This document shows, piece after piece, positions 32,682 through 42,444 of a stretch of DNA of 64,000 bases. Origin of the DNA: Porphyra umbilicalis (taxonomy: Eukaryota > Rhodophyta > Bangiophyceae > Bangiales > Bangiaceae). The number at the start of each line of letters is the position of its first letter. Position 1 is the first letter of the stretch. The notes under the pieces were generated by a model. It searched no databases. It was not told the origin of the DNA and was given only the letters and a program-made list of their open reading frames with translations. Made by a program: the position numbers and the translations under genes. The stretch covers positions 1 through 64,000 of the forward strand of contig KV919113.1 of assembly GCA_002049455.2 (NCBI GenBank). The letters are read 5' to 3'.

Positions 32682-34171
32682 TCAGTCAAACCGGGCCGCG
32701 GCGGCCGGGGACAGCAGCCGCGCGTCCACCGCTGCCTCTGGCGCATCGTACGCCGCGCACACGGCGACGAGGGGCGCCTTGACGGCCAGCCGCGCAACCT
32801 CCAGCGCCTGCGCGGCGTCGACCATTGCGGCCTTGGTGGCGGTCGAAATAAAGACGGCGCCCCGCTTTTGCCACCGCCCAAAGATGCCGTCGTCCCCGCT
32901 GGGAAAGATGCGGATGATCGGGTCGAGGGTGTCCTTGACCGCCGCCGCATAGTCGGCGGTCACGACGCGGAGGTCCGCGTCTTCCTTCACCCCGCCGTCG
33001 GGGTCTGTCGCTTCGTCGCCGGCGGCGGCGGCGGCGCCGCCGCCGCCGGCGACCGAGCCCGCCACAGCCCCAGCGGCCGCGGCGGCGGCGCCCCCCCCCC
33101 CCCCTTCCCCCCCGCCGCGTCCGCGACGCGCCGCCGATACGCCAGCAGCCGCACGCTCTGCAACGCGTCGACCGCCCGGAGGGCCTTCTCCGCCGCCCCC
33201 AACAGCAGCGCCGTGACGGGAAAGCCCCGCTGCACCGCCACCGCAACCGTCAGCGTCTTTGCCAGTGCCATGTAGGCGGCGTGGACGCCCGCCCCCCCCA
33301 ACGCGGGCACCTGCCGGCCGGCCGTCGACGACAACGTGACGGCAATGTCGAGGAGCGCCCCGACGCGGTCGGCGCACGCCGAGACGGACTTGGCGTCCGC
33401 GTCGGCGTGCGCGGCGACGGCTTCCGCGAGGCCCTTGCGCGTCGGCTTTGGGGGGGGGAGGGGGGGCGGGGGCGGCGCCGACGCGTCGGCGGCGTCGTCG
33501 GCCGTCGACGGGGGCGCCTCGTCCGAGCCGGAAACGGAGTCGGCCGTCGAGGCGGCGGCCGGCGCGGCCACGTCGACGGAGGGGGGGGGGGGCACCGCCG
33601 CCGCGGCGGCCGCCTCGTCCATGGACGGTTTGGAGAGGCGGCGGGAGCGGCGGGGGGCGGCCGCGTCCTTGGAGGAGCGGCGGAAGAAGAAGCCTTTGCC
33701 GCCCTTGGCGGGGGAGGGCGCCGCCGCCGCTGCCGCCGTCGGCGCCGCCGCCGCCGCGGGGTCACTGGCGCCCATGGCAGCGGCCGCCGCGGCCGTTGCG
33801 ACGGCCGCCGGTGGCGTCGGCGCCACGCCGGCGGCCGCCACCGCAGGCGCCGGCGCCGGCGCCGGCGCCGGCGCCACGCACACGCCCGTCGACAGGCGGA
33901 CGGAGGAGGAGATGGTCCACCCGCCGCCGCCCGCGGGGGACGGCGCGGGCCCGGCCGAGCCGCCCGGCGTCATGTGGATGGTGGACGCGGACGTCCACAT
34001 GCCGGCGGCCGCCTCGGCGGGGGTGGCCGGGGGGGGATCTGTCGCCACCGCCTCGGAGACGCCGGCTGGCGGCATGGTGCCCGCGTCGCCGGTCGCGGCC
34101 GCAACGGCGGCCGCCGAGACACGGTCGGGGCTGGCGGGCATGTCGACGGTCGACGCGACGGCGCTGTCCAT
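32682..34171 (-). CDS. Unknown protein with Ala/Pro-rich N-terminus and helical C-terminal region
   Basis: I do not recognise this protein. From the ATG at 34171 (MDSAVASTVDMPASPDRVSA) about 250 residues are Ala, Pro and Thr-rich, with two loosely similar pieces MWTSASTIHMTPGGSAG and GWTISSSVRLSTGVC. A basic patch FFFRRSSKDAAAPRRSRR follows. From about 33450 downward the sequence looks like a folded, mostly helical domain (AEAVAAHADADAKSVSACAD, LLGAAEKALRAVDALQSVRL). After a phase change at the C run 33094-33106 the end contains VVTADYAAAVKDTLDPIIRI, FPSGDDGIFGRWQKRGAVF and KAPLVAVCAAYDAPEAAVDA. It is divergent from the STI1 gene, with 771 bases between starts. Confidence 0.5.
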
Positions 34172-34942
34172 TGGCACTGCCGTTGGGGGGGGTGCGGGCA
34201 CGACGGGGTGCCGTCGTGGAGAGGATTTTTTGCCTCCTGCACGGGGTTGAGTCAGTTCGGGGCGGGCGTCGACGGGGTTGAGGCAAGAGTCGGCCGCTTG
34301 GCGTGGGAGACGGTTTGACCCAGCAGAGGGGACTGGGAAAGCGAGGGAGTCAGGCGTGCTGAGCCTGACAGCTGGCTCGTGACCTGGCGAGGCACAGCCG
34401 GGCTGCTTGCGAGCGGTTTCGTGAGGGGTGACGGCCTCAGAGCAGGATTTGCTGCAATGAACCGAGAGGGGCCACGTGCGCTCCCGGCACAGGCGCGGGT
34501 GGCTTGTCGGGTGCGTGTGGTGGTTCTGCTTCAACTCGGGTCCCTTGGCCTGTGAAGATTTTCGATGGCCGGTGTCGGCAGTCTGTAATCTCAAGCTCGT
34601 TAGTAAATACCTTGTCTGGAACGTTCCTAAGTCGTGCCCCCAGATCCTTCTAGATGCGTAATTGAACAGTCGATGCATCAGCAAACAGATCACCCAGTTG
34701 CTGCGGCAACGCCCGTCGTATAGTTTTGCTGTCGCCTTGCCTTTCACCGCCGCGAGTGCCGACCGCGGTCCCCTTGGCTATCATCACGCGCTTGTGTTGC
34801 GTTCTCTCTATCGCTCGGTACTCTTGGTTCCGTGACCCCAAACTTGCCCCCCGTGTGAGTGCTTCCCCGACGGGCTCCAGGTTCCCCCCCCTCCGGTGAG
34901 TCTGGTCGACGCCCGCGCCGCGCGCCGCCGCACGTTGCCACC
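34172..34942. other. Divergent promoter region
   Basis: A 771-base spacer between the unknown minus-strand gene and the STI1 gene, of moderate GC. It should carry both promoters. I see no repeat or RNA gene. Confidence 0.5.
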
Positions 34943-36271
34943 ATGGCCGGCATGCACACGCTGTTTGGGGAGGAAACCTGGGCCAAGCTCCAAGACGACC
35001 CGGCGGTGTCTGCGCTGATGGCACAGCCAGACATGAAGGCCAAGCTCGACGACCTGCGGCGGGACCCCAAGACGCTCGCCACCCACATTGCGGATCCGCG
35101 GATGATGCAAATCTTCTCGGCGCTCGCCCGCCAGTCGGGCGCAGGCGGCCCGTCGGTGGCCGCGTCCTTTGACGCTGCCGCCGCCCGCGCTGCCCCGTCC
35201 ACGTCGTCGGATGCGCCGCCGGCGGCGGGCGACGCGGCGCGCCCGCCGCCGCCGCCCGAGGAGGAGGAGGACCCCGCGGCGGCGGCCAAGCGCAAGTCGG
35301 ACGAGGCCAAGGCGACGGGCAACGCGGCGTACAAGGCGCGCAAGTATGACGAGGCGCTGGCTGCCTACACGACGGCGGTGGAGCTCAACGCCGACAACCT
35401 TGCGGCGCTGATCAACCGGGCGGCAGTCAAGCTCGACCAGGGGGACTACGCGGCCGCCGAAGCCGACTGCCGCGCGGCGATTGAGGCCAACAAGGAGCGC
35501 CACCTGCGGGCGGATTTCAAGCTGATTGCCCGCGCACACGGCCGCATCGGCACGTCCCGGCTGCGCGCGGGCGACCTGCCCGGCGCCATTACCGCCTTTG
35601 AGTCGTCCCTCGTCGAGTTTAACGACCCCAAGATCAACGAACAGCTGCTGACGACGCGGCGGGCACTCAAGAAGCAGGAAGAGGAGGCGTACATCAGCCC
35701 CGAGCTGTCGGCTGCTGCGCGGGAGGAGGGCAACACCGCGTTCCGCGTCAAGGACTTCCCAGCCGCCATCAAGTGCTACTCAGAGGCCATCAAGCGCAAC
35801 CCGACCGACCCGGTCGCCTATTCCAACCGGGCGGCGGCGTACACCAAGCTCGGCGAATTCCCCATGGCCATGAAGGACTGCGAAGCGTGCCTGGCCATCG
35901 ACGGTAAGTACATGAAGGCGTGGTCCCGCAAGGGCGCCATCCACTTCTTCATGAAGGAGTACCACAAGTGTCTGGATGTGTACCAGCAGGGCCTGGCCAT
36001 CGACCCGACCAGCAAGGAGATGCGCGACGGGCTGATGAAGACGCAGCGTGCGGTGGCGGAGCGCCAAAATGAGGGTGGCGTGGACGAGTCGACGGCCAAG
36101 GCGGCGATGCAGGACCCAGAGATCCAGTCCATCCTCAGCGACCCGCTGATCAACAACATGCTCCAACAAATGGAGTCGGATCCCACGTACGCGGCCAAGG
36201 CGATGCAGGATCCGGTCATTGGCGCCAAAATCAACAAGCTGATTGCCGCGGGCGTGCTGCGCACCGGCTAG
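34943..36271 (+). CDS. STI1/HOP-like co-chaperone lacking the TPR1 domain
   Basis: STI1/HOP links Hsp70 and Hsp90 during client transfer. The start at 34943 lies in an ideal context (gccaccATGg), giving 442 residues. The order is a DP1/STI1 domain (residues about 8-60, LQDDPAVSALMAQPDMKAKL), a charged linker, TPR2A (about 114-225, GNAAYKARKYDEALAAYTTA), TPR2B (about 255-375, EEGNTAFRVKDFPAAIKCYS and AYSNRAAAYTKLGEFPMAMK) and a C-terminal DP2 domain (DPEIQSILSDPLINNMLQQM). Yeast and animal homologues of 540-590 residues begin with TPR1, which binds the Hsp70 tail. Here it is absent and no upstream exon was found. TPR2A, the Hsp90-binding part, is retained. No intron is present. Confidence 0.9.
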   Translation: MAGMHTLFGEETWAKLQDDPAVSALMAQPDMKAKLDDLRRDPKTLATHIADPRMMQIFSALARQSGAGGPSVAASFDAAAARAAPSTSSDAPPAAGDAARPPPPPEEEEDPAAAAKRKSDEAKATGNAAYKARKYDEALAAYTTAVELNADNLAALINRAAVKLDQGDYAAAEADCRAAIEANKERHLRADFKLIARAHGRIGTSRLRAGDLPGAITAFESSLVEFNDPKINEQLLTTRRALKKQEEEAYISPELSAAAREEGNTAFRVKDFPAAIKCYSEAIKRNPTDPVAYSNRAAAYTKLGEFPMAMKDCEACLAIDGKYMKAWSRKGAIHFFMKEYHKCLDVYQQGLAIDPTSKEMRDGLMKTQRAVAERQNEGGVDESTAKAAMQDPEIQSILSDPLINNMLQQMESDPTYAAKAMQDPVIGAKINKLIAAGVLRTG

Positions 36272-37087
36272 AAGGGGCACCCGCCGCCCCTCCCCCCGGC
36301 TACCGCCTTCGTGTACTGAGGTGGCGTGTGTCCTGGTGTTTCTCTTGTGTTTGTGTGAGTGACCTGTGAACAGCTAGCTCGTAGGTTTTTGTGTGCGTGT
36401 TTACCCGATACGCTTGTGGGGTGTACGACGACAAATTGTGGTGGCACTCATGAACGAACTTTTGTTTTTCCCGTCATGGCGCGAGAAGGGACCGCCATGC
36501 TCAAAGCCAGGACCACCAATGCTCCGGTCAAGAGACGTAAAAAAAAAAAAAGAAGTGGTACAATACGAGGAGACGCACAAAAAAAACAACCAGAGGCACC
36601 GAAGGGCCTTCACAAAGAAGTCCTAACCGACAGCCCACAAGTGCACACGCATCTTGTTCACAGCACGCCGCCACAGGGCGCGCGCCGCCAACAAAGCGCT
36701 CGAGCGCCGTGCGACACGGGCCACCGTCCAGCGCGCGGAGCGCCCGGCACCGCAGCTCGAGCGCCCCACACCGCCACGTGCCGTCGACACCGCGTCAACC
36801 GTGCGCGCGCCTCCCCGGCAGGCATCCAACCACCACCCACGCGGGTGGCGGTGGGATTCCTTTACGGCCCCACCGCAGCGCCTCTGTTGCCCACCGCCGT
36901 CGCCAAGCGCGCGGGCCGCGTTGCCGCACCGCCGCCGCCGCCGCCGCACGGCGGCCGCTGCTGCGCGTGTCCACCTCCCTCCCCCCCCGACGCCGCGCAC
37001 CCCCCGCCGCCCATCCCCACCGCCCCCCCCTCCGCCCAGTGGAGGTGCGGGTCCTCCCACCGCCCAGCCGGCGCGGGGGGGGCCCCC
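36272..37087. other. Convergent 3' spacer, no gene seen
   Basis: The spacer contains the 3' regions of the STI1 gene and of the CCCH gene. An A run lies at 36540-36551. The GC-rich half from 36660 has open frames in several phases without motifs. Confidence 0.5.
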
Positions 37088-37660
37088 TCAGTGGGGCACC
37101 CCTGCCCGCGACGCGGCGATGCGCGCGCGGTGTTGCAACACCAGCCCCTGCTCGTACGCAATGACCGCCGGGGAGAAGCCGTGCGGGCACGTGGCGTAGG
37201 CGTGCGCGCGGAGCTCCTCGGGGGAGAGGTCGCCGGTAAACTCACACGGCATCGCGTCAGGGCCATAGGAGGTGAGCGGCCACACGGGGACGACGGGCGG
37301 GCCCGGCTCCTCGGCCGGCGCCCGGGGGGCCACGTGCCCGTTACTACTTGGGCCCGAATTCCAGCCGCCGCCGCCGCCGCCGCCGCCACCGCCACCGCCG
37401 CCGCCACCGCCACCGCGGCCGCCGCGGTAGCCGCCGCGGCCGCCTCGGCTGCCGCCGCGGCCACCGCGACCGCCGCGCCCGCGCCCGCGGAAGCCACCCC
37501 CGCCGCGCCCCCCGCCGCCCTGCCCCGCCGTCACCCCAAACTCATCCGGTGGGTGCCGGAAGCGGCAGTTGTCGCCATATCTACAAGCCCCGTCGCGCCA
37601 GTAGTGACAGACGGGGCCGCTGCCGCCCGCGCTCGGCGACGTCATCATGGTGGTCTCCAT
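37088..37660 (-). CDS. CCCH zinc-finger, RGG-repeat RNA-binding protein
   Basis: The ATG at 37660 (METTMMTSPSAGG) gives 190 residues. Residues about 18-36 form one CCCH finger, CHYWRDGACRYGDNCRFRH (C-x7-C-x5-C-x3-H), a fold that usually binds single-stranded RNA. Next comes an RGG/GGR-rich region (FRGRGRGGRGGRGG and similar) and a Gly run encoded by GCC/GCG repeats on the plus strand. The last 75 residues are ordinary sequence containing EFTGDLSPEELRAHAYATCP. In-frame upstream codons to 37717 begin with GTG, so the ATG was chosen. It is likely an RNA-binding protein in mRNA handling. The target is unknown. It shares an 817-base divergent spacer with the carrier gene. Confidence 0.8.
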   Translation of the reverse strand: METTMMTSPSAGGSGPVCHYWRDGACRYGDNCRFRHPPDEFGVTAGQGGGGRGGGGFRGRGRGGRGGRGGSRGGRGGYRGGRGGGGGGGGGGGGGGGGGWNSGPSSNGHVAPRAPAEEPGPPVVPVWPLTSYGPDAMPCEFTGDLSPEELRAHAYATCPHGFSPAVIAYEQGLVLQHRARIAASRAGVPH

Positions 37661-38477
37661 GGCGGCCGACGGGCCCGCGGGCGGGGCCTTGGGGAGGGTT
37701 GGGATTATCGCACTCACGCGTGCGGTACGTCAAAAAGGGTAGGGGGGAGGGCAACCCGGATGTGCCCACAAAGGCTGCCGCCAAGGGGGGGGACGGTTAA
37801 GGGGTGCGGCTCGAGCCGACCACAAGTGAGGTGTCGACTCAAAGCCCAGGGGCGGAGACGCGCTTGCGCACGCCACCCAATGTGGAGGGAGAATGCGAGG
37901 AGTGTACAGCGCCGCGGCTGCCGATGAAGAGAGGTACGAAGGGAATGCAGGGAGATGGCGCACGGCAAGAACGCCAAGACACCACCAAAGTGTCGACCGG
38001 GCACGTCAGCGGTCGGGGCGACCGCCAAGGACGCGACGCCGCCAGACCAACGGATGCCGCCGCGGAAACGACACGTCAAAGATAGAGCCGCCGGTGATGG
38101 AACCAGGTTGGCCGTATGGATGACGTGCCAGGGGTGAGAGAGAGTGCGGCCGTCAGCCGCCGTGGTGTGGCCTTTCCGGTTGCGTTGGTTGTTCCACGTT
38201 GTTGTCCGCTCGCGACCCACCTGCAAGTGTGCACGACGACACCGGTCACGTTTGGGCTTCAATCACCCAGAGGAGAAGAAAACGAGACACGTTGTTCCAA
38301 TGGGACGCTTGATGGGACGAATGACTTGATGTCGCTACAATTACTTTACAAAATGACAAATACTGTGGTCTACGGGCGGATCACGACGGCGGGCCTTCGC
38401 CTTGCCCGCCACAGGCACTAATGGTGACATTTTGATTGCACCGTTGTCTCTCCCTCTGCCCCTTCAGCCATCTTCCC
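37661..38477. other. Divergent promoter region
   Basis: Spacer between the CCCH gene and the mitochondrial carrier gene. Moderate GC, no repeat or RNA recognised. Both promoters should lie here. Confidence 0.5.
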
Positions 38478-39409
38478 ATGGCTGCCGGCACAACACCCGC
38501 GGTGGCGGGTCTGGCACGCCCCCTCACCCCCCCCCCCCCCTGCGCAAGGCACGATGGAGCAACGTGGCGCTTGGCGCCGGCCTTCAGCTCTTTGAGGTGT
38601 CCACCCTGGGCCAACCGTTCGAAGTAATCAAGACGCAGCAAGCGGCGTACCGCACGCAAGGCCTCGGGGAGGCGATGCGCTCCATCCATTCCCGCGGTGG
38701 TTTGCGGGGCTTCTGGCAAGGCCTCATCCCGTGGGCGTGGATTGAGGGGTCGACCAAGGGCGCCGTTCTCCTCTTTACCCAATCCGAAGTATCCCAGCGG
38801 GCGACCGCCCTTGGCGCCTCCCCCTCCTGGGCGTCGGGGCTGGGCGGCATGGCCGGCGGCATCGCGCAGGCGTACACGACCATTGGACCGTGTACGTCGA
38901 TGAAGACGGCGCTCGTCACGGGTGACTATGCCGGCAAGGGCACCGTGGAAGTCGTCCGCAGCGTCGTTGCGGAGCGCGGCCTGGCGGGCATGTACGCGGG
39001 CGTCCACGCGGTGGCACTGCGGCAGGCGACCAACTGGGGCTCCCGCTTTGGCTTCTCCCGGCTGAGCGAGTTTGTGTTTCGGCGGGGCGACGCCAGCCGG
39101 CCGCTGTCGACGGCCGAGCGGCTCGCGTCGAGCATCATGGGCGGCGCCTTGTCGACGTGGAACCACCCCTTTGAGGTGCTCCGCGTTGAACTCCAATCCC
39201 AGTCGGTGGACCCCCGGCGGCCGACGGACCGGAGCATGGGCTCCATGGCCCGCTACATTTATGCAACCAACGGTGCGCGGGGGTTCTACCGCGGGGTGCT
39301 CCCACGCATTGGCCTAAGCGTGTACCTGACGGTGGTTATGGTGTTTTTGGGGGACGAGCTCAAGGAGGTCATCCGGTTGCGGCGGGAAGCGGAGGAGCCG
39401 GTCAGGTAG
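38478..39409 (+). CDS. Mitochondrial carrier, YHM2-type (citrate/2-oxoglutarate)
   Basis: Yeast Yhm2 exchanges citrate and 2-oxoglutarate across the inner mitochondrial membrane. After the ATG at 38478 (MAAGTTPAVAGLARPL) a 14-C run (38527-38540) shifts the frame. The conserved protein then begins LRKARWSNVALGAGLQLFEV. Matches to Yhm2 are close throughout: TLGQPFEVIKT (first carrier repeat), GFWQGLIPWAWIEGSTKGAV, the unusual second repeat GPCTSMKTALV, RQATNWGSRFGFSRL and NHPFEVLRVELQS (third repeat), then YRGVLPRIGLSVY. Length (about 305 residues) and six-helix layout are as expected. The stop is at 39407-39409. No intron is seen. Confidence 0.9.
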
Positions 39410-39901
39410 TGGAGACCTGTCGGCGCTCTCTTACATGTTTTGATTATTCCTTAGCAGGATTGCGTGCGAAGAGTGCATACCACATTCTTTCTGTGTTTGC
39501 AATGGCCACACCGCTCCCTTAGACCTAACTGGCCCGACCAGGCGTCGCCGTCTGCATTGCAGGCCAGCGTCCGTCCAACGCAAGGACTAAAAGAGCTCGC
39601 AATGTCCATGTGCCCCTGCTCTTCCGAGACAAACCCATGCGCCGATCCTCTCGCACAGATGAACAGGTATGCTTGACAGGCTATAAACGCCACCAGAGCA
39701 CCCTGCGGCAGTTCATGGACGACAGTCGCGACGAGCAAGCGTGGGCCACCAACACGACGGTGCTCCTGCGCCTCTCCAGTTTCCACCCGGCAATGGCAGT
39801 GCACTTGGCGCCGCACCCCACTCGAGCAGCGGTCCACTCGTCAATCCAGGCAAGCGACGAAAAAAAGGCATGCAGACGTGCAGCCTGCGGCAAGAGGTGT
39901 T
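39410..39901. other. Convergent 3' spacer
   Basis: The spacer lies between the 3' ends of the carrier gene and the eL34 gene. No gene or repeat was recognised. Confidence 0.5.
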
Positions 39902-40763
39902 TACTTCTTCTTCTGGTTCTGGGACTTGATGACCTTCTTCACAATCTTCTGCTCCTCAATGAGAAAGGCACGGATGATGCTGTAGAGCCCGACCGTTAAA
40001 AGAGGAGAAGAGAGCAGAGTATGTAGATAGGAAACATAAGGGAGTTAGATATGTACAAGAGAATATCAACGCGTAAAAGCGTCGCCCAGCATAGTCGTAC
40101 GCTGACCACCGCCTGCACGTCGTGCGCGATACGCAACAGGGACTGCAAGAGCAAACGGGCAGTCCCCTGACGCCCCACGTCGGACCGAGGCACCAAACGA
40201 CAGGGTCCAGGTGTCCAGGAGTGCCGCCGCGCTCCGAGCGCCAAAAGGTGGCGCGGTGCGCCGCGCCGTACTCCTCACCAGGCAGCCTTCAGATCATGAG
40301 GAGGCTGCCGCGCAGCCAAATGAGCACAGCTCTCTGGGAGCCGACATTCATACAAATGGGCGCCACCACACAGGTCGAACTACACAGACCCGACGCATGT
40401 CTGCACCCGCAAGCACTGCCGCGCAACGCCAACCAGAGAATCGCCGCGCAGCAATCAGAACACACAATCCATAGCAGTGATAGCAAACGCAACGTACCGC
40501 TCGCGTACGGCCTTGGCGCACAGGTTCCCGCCATACACCCGCGTCACGGTCTTCTTGGGCTTGGACATACGCATGTAATCCTTCGGGCGCCCAATGGAGA
40601 TGCCATTGAGGATGGTGTGGGTGTCCCCGCAACGCGTGGGCGTGCCCTGCTTCTTGATGTACTGGACGACGAGCTTGCCACCGGGGGTCTTGACCTTCCG
40701 GAACCGGTTGCTCTTGGTAGCGTACGGGTTCCGCCGACGGAGGGTAACTCGGGCGTCCGGCAT
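39902..40763 (-). CDS. RPL34: 60S ribosomal protein eL34, one intron
   Basis: eL34 is a component of the large cytosolic ribosomal subunit. Exon 1 (40763-40498) encodes MPDARVTLRRRNPYATKSNR, VKTPGGKLVVQYIKKQGTP and TVTRVYGGNLCAKAVRER. The intron (40497 to 39980, gtacgt to cag) splits the last Arg codon. Exon 2 (39979 to about 39902) reads IIRAFLIEEQKIVKKVIKSQ and ends in QKKK. The match to yeast and plant eL34 is full length. Yeast has two C-x2-C zinc-binding pairs. Here the second Cys of each is replaced (CGDTH and CAKA), similar to plant eL34. The stop position is certain only to within one base. Confidence 0.93.
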
Positions 40764-42444
40764 GGTGAAGGAGGGGGGGTAGGTAACGGCAACAAAGCGA
40801 GGGTATTTGGAGAAGGATGGCGCACGCGGGGAGTGCACCACCAATCGGTCAGGTCGCTCCTGGGGATGCGGACGGTTGCTGCGCCGGTGGCACGCGCTGC
40901 GGACAAGACGGACGACTTCCACCCTACCGCCGCAACGATCGCCGATCAACTAGGACAATTTGGTTTCTGATGGTGTGATTGCTCCCACCATTGCATCGAT
41001 CGCGCGGTATTCGGCGAAGGCGCGACAGGTGTCGTTTCAAGGAGTACCGTCTGGCTATTGGATTTAAGCCGTCACTTCAACCTCGGAATGCAATTTTCAC
41101 TGACCAGTATGTTCATTGCTGCCCAATGACATCGATGCTACAATAGTTTATATAGGTAACCCCCCTTTCTAGTCTCGAACGTATCGCTGCCAAATCGGAA
41201 CTGTTGTCTTGCTCCTCCGACCGCCAGGCGCGCTGTTCTCCAATTGTCGTCGTCACACCTACTGGTTAAGAGCCCCCGAAAGCGGACATGGTGTTTCTAG
41301 CCAGCTGGTTAGCTGCCGTTCTCGCTGGGAGAGCACTCTATGCTCCCATTGGCAGGATGAAGGACTGTTGGCCAACAGCCACCTTCTTTGGCTGACACAT
41401 ACGGCCCTGGGAGAGCGTCAAAGAGGGGGCTACATGTGGCACGAATACACCATGTCCGCCCTTAACTAGGTGTGGCACGATCGTGCAGAGTTGTGGCTGG
41501 GGCCTGGGTCCCCCACCCTACCGTCGACAACCGACGCGGCTTCGGCTTCTGTTACCAGTCGGCCTGGCGGCCCGGCCAAGCAGGAAGTGCCTGGGCCCCA
41601 CGGAGCCGCCTGCGTGGCGCCTTCGCCGCGGGAGCACCCGCCGAGGGAAGGCCTGTCTGGAGGGTCCGCCGTCGCTGCCGCCGGGCCCGCTCCGCTCCCG
41701 TCGGTGGCTGCGCCCGTCTGGCACACTTGGCGGGACTCTGCAACTTCGGTCGCCCCTTTCTGGCTTGTAGTTTCTTGGGCCCCAGCACACACCCACGGCG
41801 TGCCAGGCGTGGAGGTGTACTGTACGGTCGGACCCACCGTTTTCCCTACGCATTGAGGCCAGGGCGCGTGTGCGTGGGGGCGGTGCGCGGTGCGTGGGTG
41901 GGGTGAACACTGTGAAATCCGGTCGCCCCTGGCATCGCTGGCCCCTCCGGGGTGCCGGGCTCGGGCGTGGGCTAGCTGACGCGGTCCCGGCGTGGGCACA
42001 CACGGCTCGGCGTGTGACGGAGCCCTCGGCGGGGGTGGGAGTTCGGGACAGGCTGCGTGCAGCGCGAGGTTGCGTGCAGGGCTCCGCCGGGGGTTGAGTT
42101 CGTGGGGGAGGAGGCCGCCGGCGGCTCCCGGAGCTTGCCTTCCAGTCCGGGCTGCCTGCAGCCAGCCGTTTTGCTGCGTGGCCCCCGCACACTCAGAGAC
42201 GCGGGGTGCCGTCCGCGGGGCAGCTGTCGACCTTTCTCGGTCCGGCTTGGCACCGTCACCACTGGTGGGAGCCCCGCGCGCGCCACGGCGGCTGCGCGCT
42301 GAGGCCGCGTGGGGCTCGTGGCGGGCGGGGAGCCGGGAGGGGCCCCTGCCGGCCGCAGGTGGTGGCGTGCCCCCTTTTTGCAGTCATCCAGCGTGCCGTG
42401 CGTGGGGGGGGACGTCTGGAGCACCCCGCCCCGTGGTTGCTCCC
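40764..42444. other. Long spacer upstream of eL34 and the SDR gene
   Basis: About 1.7 kb. The first 700 bases have moderate GC and contain the eL34 promoter. From about 41470 the DNA is GC-rich and open in several phases on both strands. None of these frames has a recognisable motif. They are taken as upstream region of the gene at 42445, although an extra 5' exon cannot be excluded. Confidence 0.5.
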
